Shown in pieces: positions 62,101 to 64,000 of a DNA stretch of 64,000 nt. The first letter of the stretch is position 1; each line of letters starts with the position of its first letter. A program made the position numbers and the translations under genes. Below the pieces are notes generated by a model, which worked only from the letters and a program-made list of their open reading frames with translations, did no database searches and was not told where the DNA came from. The stretch covers positions 496,001 through 560,000 of the forward strand of contig NZ_AP024855.1 of NCBI RefSeq assembly GCF_024529955.1. Direction: 5' to 3'. This DNA is from Photobacterium toruni. GTDB taxonomy: Bacteria > Pseudomonadota > Gammaproteobacteria > Enterobacterales > Vibrionaceae.

Positions 62101-64000
62101 CAGCCGTAGCATTATTATCATCACCATCAGCTGCCACACTTGGTTGACCATCAACATCGGCATCAGCCGCTGTCGTACCTATATAAAGGTTTGCTGAAGG
62201 TGCATGATTGGCACCATTATTTGTTGCTAAAGTATGATAAGCATCAGGTGCATCACCCCAATCTTGAGCTGTTAACACTGAGATTCTAAAGTCTTCAACC
62301 TCACCCGATGTCGCGATGCCACCAGCATCAGTCGCGGTTAAACCATCACTATTTGGCGCTAAACGTGCTCGTCCAAAATAATAGCCCGCCGTCACAGGCG
62401 TTAGACTATTCCAACTTGGGTTATAAGCAGTATTTATACCTGTTGAAGTAGCACTAATAACTTGCCCTTCAGCAGCATCAAATACGCCATTTTGATTCCA
62501 ATCAATCCATACAATAAGATCCGCATTTGCACCTGTATTATTCAGTACATTTGCATCCAATGTATAACTGGTTGCGCCTAAAACTAATGTTGGTAATGCA
62601 ATACCATCTTCATCAGCAGTTGCTGTAATATCATCAAGTAACGCATCACTACTTCCATCAGCATCTTCACCATCAGTAGCTGATGTACCTAAACGTAGCG
62701 TAGTACTAATCGGATGAATTGGTCCACCGTCAGCAAAACGAACAAGGTATGAATCAGGGGCATCACCACCATCATATCGAACGCTATCACTTAATAAATA
62801 GTGATCTTCTATTTCACCATTTGATACGCCACCATAAGAGCGAGGATCTTCATTAACGCCTGTTGCACTATCGGCTAATAATTCAGAGGTAATACGCACA
62901 CGCATATAGCGGTTTTGACCAGCGGCTAATCCTGTTGTTGCCGTCCAATCCAACTCTACAGAACTATTTGTTAAGCCTGTTGAGGTAACAATTGCACCAC
63001 CAGTACCTGTGCCATTATCAACAAATTCATCACGATCAAAACGACCATTACCATCGAAATCAATCCAAGCATAAATATAAGCATCACTGCCAGTATTATT
63101 GGTCACCATAGCATTTGCGCTATAGCTACCTTGGGTTGTTGTTAATGGTGGTAAAATTAAGCCATCTTCATCATCACTAGCTGCAATATCATCGCCTGAT
63201 GCTTGAAGTGCTATGGTTGGTGTTTGAGCATCATTATCTGCATCTGGCACTGTACCCATAAACAGATTGCTATCAACACCATGGAATGGACCACTATCTG
63301 ATTGGGTTGTTCGATAATTATTCGCTCCGACATTTGCAGCCTCATCAGGCGCATCACCGTAATCAAACTCACCCACAAAGACCATGTAATCTTCAACTTC
63401 ACCATCTAATGCTTGGCCTGCCCAATCATTCGCGGTGAGATCTGTCAGATAGCTAATTCGAATACGTAATGCCATCGAGCCATTTGTTAAGCCTGAAATG
63501 CCATTCCATGTTAATACTGCGGTTTTAACGCCATTAAAGTATGGAATATTATCAGTGCTAAATGGCGCATCACCTGTCGTATCATAATTAACGGTTGAAA
63601 CAACTTCAGCAGCACTAAACTCACCATCTTGATTAGTATCAAGCCATGCGACTAACGTTGCCGGATTACTGGCAAGTTCAGAGTTCCGTAAGGTAACTGG
63701 CACACTATAAGAGGTAGCCGCAATAGCGATATTCGCTAATGGTTGCGATAAACCATTCTCATCATCACTGCCATTGTTATCATCCCCTGATGCATCACTG
63801 CTTGGTTGACCATCGGTTTCTGCATCAATCGTTGCAGTACCTAAATAAACCGAAGCACTATTACTACGTCCGTGGAATGGACCATCACTGGCACTTAAGG
63901 TTTGATACGTGTCAGGCGCATCACCCATATCTTGATCACCGATATAGATTAAATGATCTTCCACCTCACCATCACTGGCACCAAATAGCGAACGAGTATC
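53189..64000 (-). CDS. giant GEVED-repeat surface protein, 5' end outside the window (>3603 aa)
   Basis: The frame is open to the window edge (the first visible residues are DTRSLFGASDGEVEDH), so no start is given; at least 3603 residues. It contains eleven GEVED modules of the pattern GDAPD...GP.H...LG...D..GDD...DDEDG...W.DF...G.F...E...(Y)(V/M)R.R...GE(V/I)ED, so about 22 in the locus. Between them are a glutamine-amidotransferase/ThuA-like region (about 755-1015; FTLRDYQFILYQSDL, YRNQGGVLLSLVEGD), a glycine-rich region (about 1930-2150, runs of GGGGG), an SdrD-like module, a DUF6923-like domain, a propeller-like region, and the common C-terminal domain ending YQVEIK. One module has GEVEG instead of GEVED. 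Likely a calcium-dependent, rod-like surface protein; function unknown. Confidence 0.9.
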   Translation of the reverse strand, partial: DTRSLFGASDGEVEDHLIYIGDQDMGDAPDTYQTLSASDGPFHGRSNSASVYLGTATIDAETDGQPSSDASGDDNNGSDDENGLSQPLANIAIAATSYSVPVTLRNSELASNPATLVAWLDTNQDGEFSAAEVVSTVNYDTTGDAPFSTDNIPYFNGVKTAVLTWNGISGLTNGSMALRIRISYLTDLTANDWAGQALDGEVEDYMVFVGEFDYGDAPDEAANVGANNYRTTQSDSGPFHGVDSNLFMGTVPDADNDAQTPTIALQASGDDIAASDDEDGLILPPLTTTQGSYSANAMVTNNTGSDAYIYAWIDFDGNGRFDRDEFVDNGTGTGGAIVTSTGLTNSSVELDWTATTGLAAGQNRYMRVRITSELLADSATGVNEDPRSYGGVSNGEIEDHYLLSDSVRYDGGDAPDSYLVRFADGGPIHPISTTLRLGTSATDGEDADGSSDALLDDITATADEDGIALPTLVLGATSYTLDANVLNNTGANADLIVWIDWNQNGVFDAAEGQVISATSTGINTAYNPSWNSLTPVTAGYYFGRARLAPNSDGLTATDAGGIATSGEVEDFRISVLTAQDWGDAPDAYHTLATNNGANHAPSANLYIGTTAADADVDGQPSVAADGDDNNATADETVPTFPVLSPSMTTWSFDTTVTNNTGGAATLHAWVDHDLDGEFQLDEYTSVAVADGVTDLPISVAWTNLSNAEGGNVGDSYVRLRLTTDTLVDDGATTIDERSQGAATDGEIEDHYHKVTFHMLIQQDSGAIEYTLPNTANNTVALMENNYGVGYVTYDLLVPADNITTDFTLRDYQFILYQSDLAGGTSPDTTAEIDALLDYRNQGGVLLSLVEGDTFADATTTRINAYMGQQVGFPGTSATGFAGYAGPTTLPRFHPSDGPGALSTQATVATTGTLSTITGIDHRSVIYTLPTVTGSCNNVDAMAWLIPYDPTTTGGYGYPRTHTGPWVGSGERQFYFTPNYYSSNLTPYQDLMNFVYDYYEDQSAFLARNNWLADDANVNGNCSNVELDFDDLPDSGAGTATGDYVTAFQFDGPRHQLGANIFIGTAPDGETDAYATVAANGDTDDGVEILPLSSTATQYSVRVTTTNTTGTDGNVYAWADWNKDGDLEASEMQTIAVADGEIDTVKVLTWPITTAITNGDTVYVRVRICNTTTDCSTAIGEATNGEVEGYAISVSDNVDFGDAPDTYLTLAGSGGPFHYGDTSLFLGDQASDGEPDGIPTLTADGDDTNASPDDEDGVNVISPINVNASDYSLTVEASNTSGSVAYLAVWIDFDQSGTFEVGEGQIQIVPDASSEVQYVFNWTGLTGLTAGVTYSRIRITNDMLTTSSIGGIATNGEVEDHLIVMGTFDLGDAPDTYGTDRTNASGEGIGPMHIPSATIFLGTNATDAEANGFVDGIDDNGLAQDDDLAGVNDEDGVTIPAVMSAEPGSTETLTVRVHTDVDATVYAWLDFDRDGAFDVTTEAATPVSINATNDDTDVILSFTTPDDVLDGGSYVRVRVCSTATVCSTPHGVANDGEIEDHRIILDVAYDYGDAPETLGYNTLFTSNGARHRLGNTTLSLGSIVGDGDSDGFGDGIDDNGNATDDDTLNIDDEDGISTVGFLSQGATSFTQDVICNDHNGTVDIGANVYAWVDFNADGDFADSGEFAQAACNDADAATDGSASLSFPSINTTTVATETYMRLRITSETLTVNDYNGTAINGEVEDHQIPILKGPIQPITPAVVVAQCLNSGNIEGVSGTPVDITGVVNTYYPATANALTGTNSITLGTATGNTTETLNPGDRVMIIQMQNASIDTTNTDSYGNGVAGGYGSGWVDYGTTGQYEFATVASFTDPTLLLSENLINSFTADGSGSFQVVRIPMYEDARLTGAVTAADWNGSSGGIVSLYVNGTLDLNGNIIDVNGKGFRGGTLNTGNGIATGLNYVMSATNIDGGKGEGIAGTPVSLGGLGYTNGDYGIGAPANAGGGGNYNSGGGGGGNVGPGGRGGNYASSTSFYPGEPGTGIGLADPTRLTLGGGGGAGQENNGVGRDGADGGGIVYISANTVTGTGTINANGNTSPNAGGDSPGGGGAGGSVLLYNTDGASLSTLTVNAVGGNGASSSGGHGRSAGGGGGAAIFNSSGATANVSAGTATCSGQLLCGDDGGDGQVINTATLPTAPAVCSFELSGFVFDDSSTAPSVNGIKDVGEAGLGIAVPVIAYNTTTSECFVATADATTGAYSMTIPGGNYEVYEAALETDLVNPTCPPTIGTLDPNAGGYAGATIGDPINVHSSSPNIQSVALTADVSDVNFADFTIVTFPTCSSDGYLLRNSPTDITSINLAMGTVTPLYDDVLPTGTGVFGGTGYNFITNTLIGDNTQDTDTVLMVDGAGSAFVLPISGSTMVLANINSGDIDDNGVLLLINSTGTSMYRIDVNPNSSTYLQQIGEVTVSAPVMADMAINPIDNMLYTLTPSGNLVKFDPITGTRTNLGSVGTNGITTVGWGAVYFDDQGFFYASQNPNPGRIVRIDISDPSLPSGSYNAVNFTQMNAATSQNDGARCRFAPLPLDFGDAPETSGYPTTLANNGPRHLTEETGLYIGTVAADNENDGQPDADYAGDDNNGTAPDDEDVLSALITADVSSPTVTQTVPVVNTTGSDAYLSGWIDFDNSGSFDDDESAWIMIPSGTTSATLTWNNVGTSGANISNSVVGYRLRISSDFNTTTNTPLDADGNTFPDPIGPAPDGEIEDYRVLVSNLNGDNTCDIIVETKGDNTSGYDFAEFDPTTNPAQLNNIVSPIVINGYPNAENINAIGFNRLNGLFYGTFIDGSSTNDDVILFVTDRDGTEFVSLGTIRADGSQTLTHSVNGSATFNNNQIFSRLGSGTSLGFPVRGDVSPDGQYLYIMNGNWDSLVRIDLNTQTFTTIALSSTPTMGGDFSFSSNDGMLYGVDLPGGNYIQINPTTGAVTINPVNFNGLLPVTNTGSAGAGGTIMDDGIMLYAFANGGDHDTDGDNAHDLIDKTAVYQLNVITGELMFVTEGIDISVQGNDAAGCYYARDYGDASVSYGDAFHNYSDTGNDGDPALDGDQDLTLGTNWDSEFVSQFSADATGDDLQASDDEDGVTLPASITVATSTSVTVSVPQAAGFLNVFIDLNGDGDFADSGEMIIEDQLITAATTNLDFNLDAGLTAGYNGDTFVRFRLCSTAATCNSPTGEAADGEVEDYQFELINQIVLSGFVFEDNGVGGATAAHDGVFDGSEEGIGNVVVRAIYNGTGAGGYATGDVVATTVTSGDGGYLLVVPVSLANENLVLEVVKQADWIDISEANVSALTQVTNTSVIDSQMLINAAAGDYLTGLNFGKVKEPRMEPDNFTETEPGKGVLFSHKFTAETAGSVSFTIINISTEPANDGWSAILYQDNDCNGSIDGADSQIINPVAVSGDSSVCLISKVFVPADAPLNALYHYDIQADMTFEDSIATGHGITRQVIDTDTVRATFSGAGELKLNKTVENITQATGVSTSNDGKPGDILEYSIEFTNVGSGPITEVTIFDTTPAYTDLNLAIDCTSGVLPVGLTCNALTPNGANAAGYEGEVRWEMTGSLNPSESGTVVYQVEIK
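54340..64000 (-). repeat. GEVED module repeats, eleven copies
   Basis: Each unit is about 150-190 residues and ends in GE(V/I)ED(Y/H/F) or, once, GEVEG. Copies are similar in protein but not base-identical, so they look older than the 5.9-kb duplication. The copies are packed back to back at the right end (about 59.3-64 kb) and spaced by other domains at the left. Confidence 0.85.

Overview
The window looks like chromosomal DNA of a marine, facultatively anaerobic gammaproteobacterium. A Vibrionaceae member close to Photobacterium is my best guess, from the AT-leaning composition, the E. coli-like formate hydrogenlyase (FHL) proteins and the style of the secreted proteins; I cannot fix the genus. 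Apart from one gene at 13.8-14.9 kb, every coding sequence lies on the minus strand, so transcription runs from high to low coordinates.

Region 1 (1-12.9 kb) is a compact hydrogen/selenium module. In transcription order it holds selC (tRNA-Sec), selA, selB, then hycBCDEFGHI (membrane-bound formate hydrogenlyase with its protease and maturation factor), then hydN and fdhF. The selenoprotein gene fdhF runs off the left edge; it has an in-frame UGA at Sec140 followed by a bacterial SECIS hairpin. FdhF oxidises formate, HydN/HycB-type ferredoxins carry the electrons, HycE/G reduce protons, and HycC/D form the membrane arm. SelA, SelB and tRNA-Sec supply the selenocysteine that FdhF needs. Two sigma-54 type promoters (before hycB and hydN), each with phased TCGWCA repeats 100-170 bp upstream, suggest FhlA/RpoN control. 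No hycA lies between the promoter and hycB.

Region 2 (13-15 kb) holds two small divergent lipoprotein genes, one with Sel1 repeats, flanked by clear hairpin terminators.

Region 3 (15-64 kb) is an unusual 49-kb locus of secreted and outer-membrane repeat proteins. In transcription order it contains: a >3603-residue protein with eleven GEVED-type modules (5' end outside the window); a 1608-residue beta-helix protein; two paralogous giants (3156 and 2967 residues) with a DUF4347-like head and nearly identical C-terminal two thirds; a 160-residue protein that is little more than the terminal domain of the others; a 1088-residue DUF11-type protein; a ~2197-residue outer-membrane protein with DUF11/SdrD-like modules and a large C-terminal beta-barrel; an OmpA-like lipoprotein; and a 919-residue DUF11-type protein. 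Sigma-54-like promoters precede three of these genes. Shared N-terminal and C-terminal modules suggest that the proteins form one surface structure or secretion/assembly system. Its function is not known to me and is the main candidate for something undescribed here.
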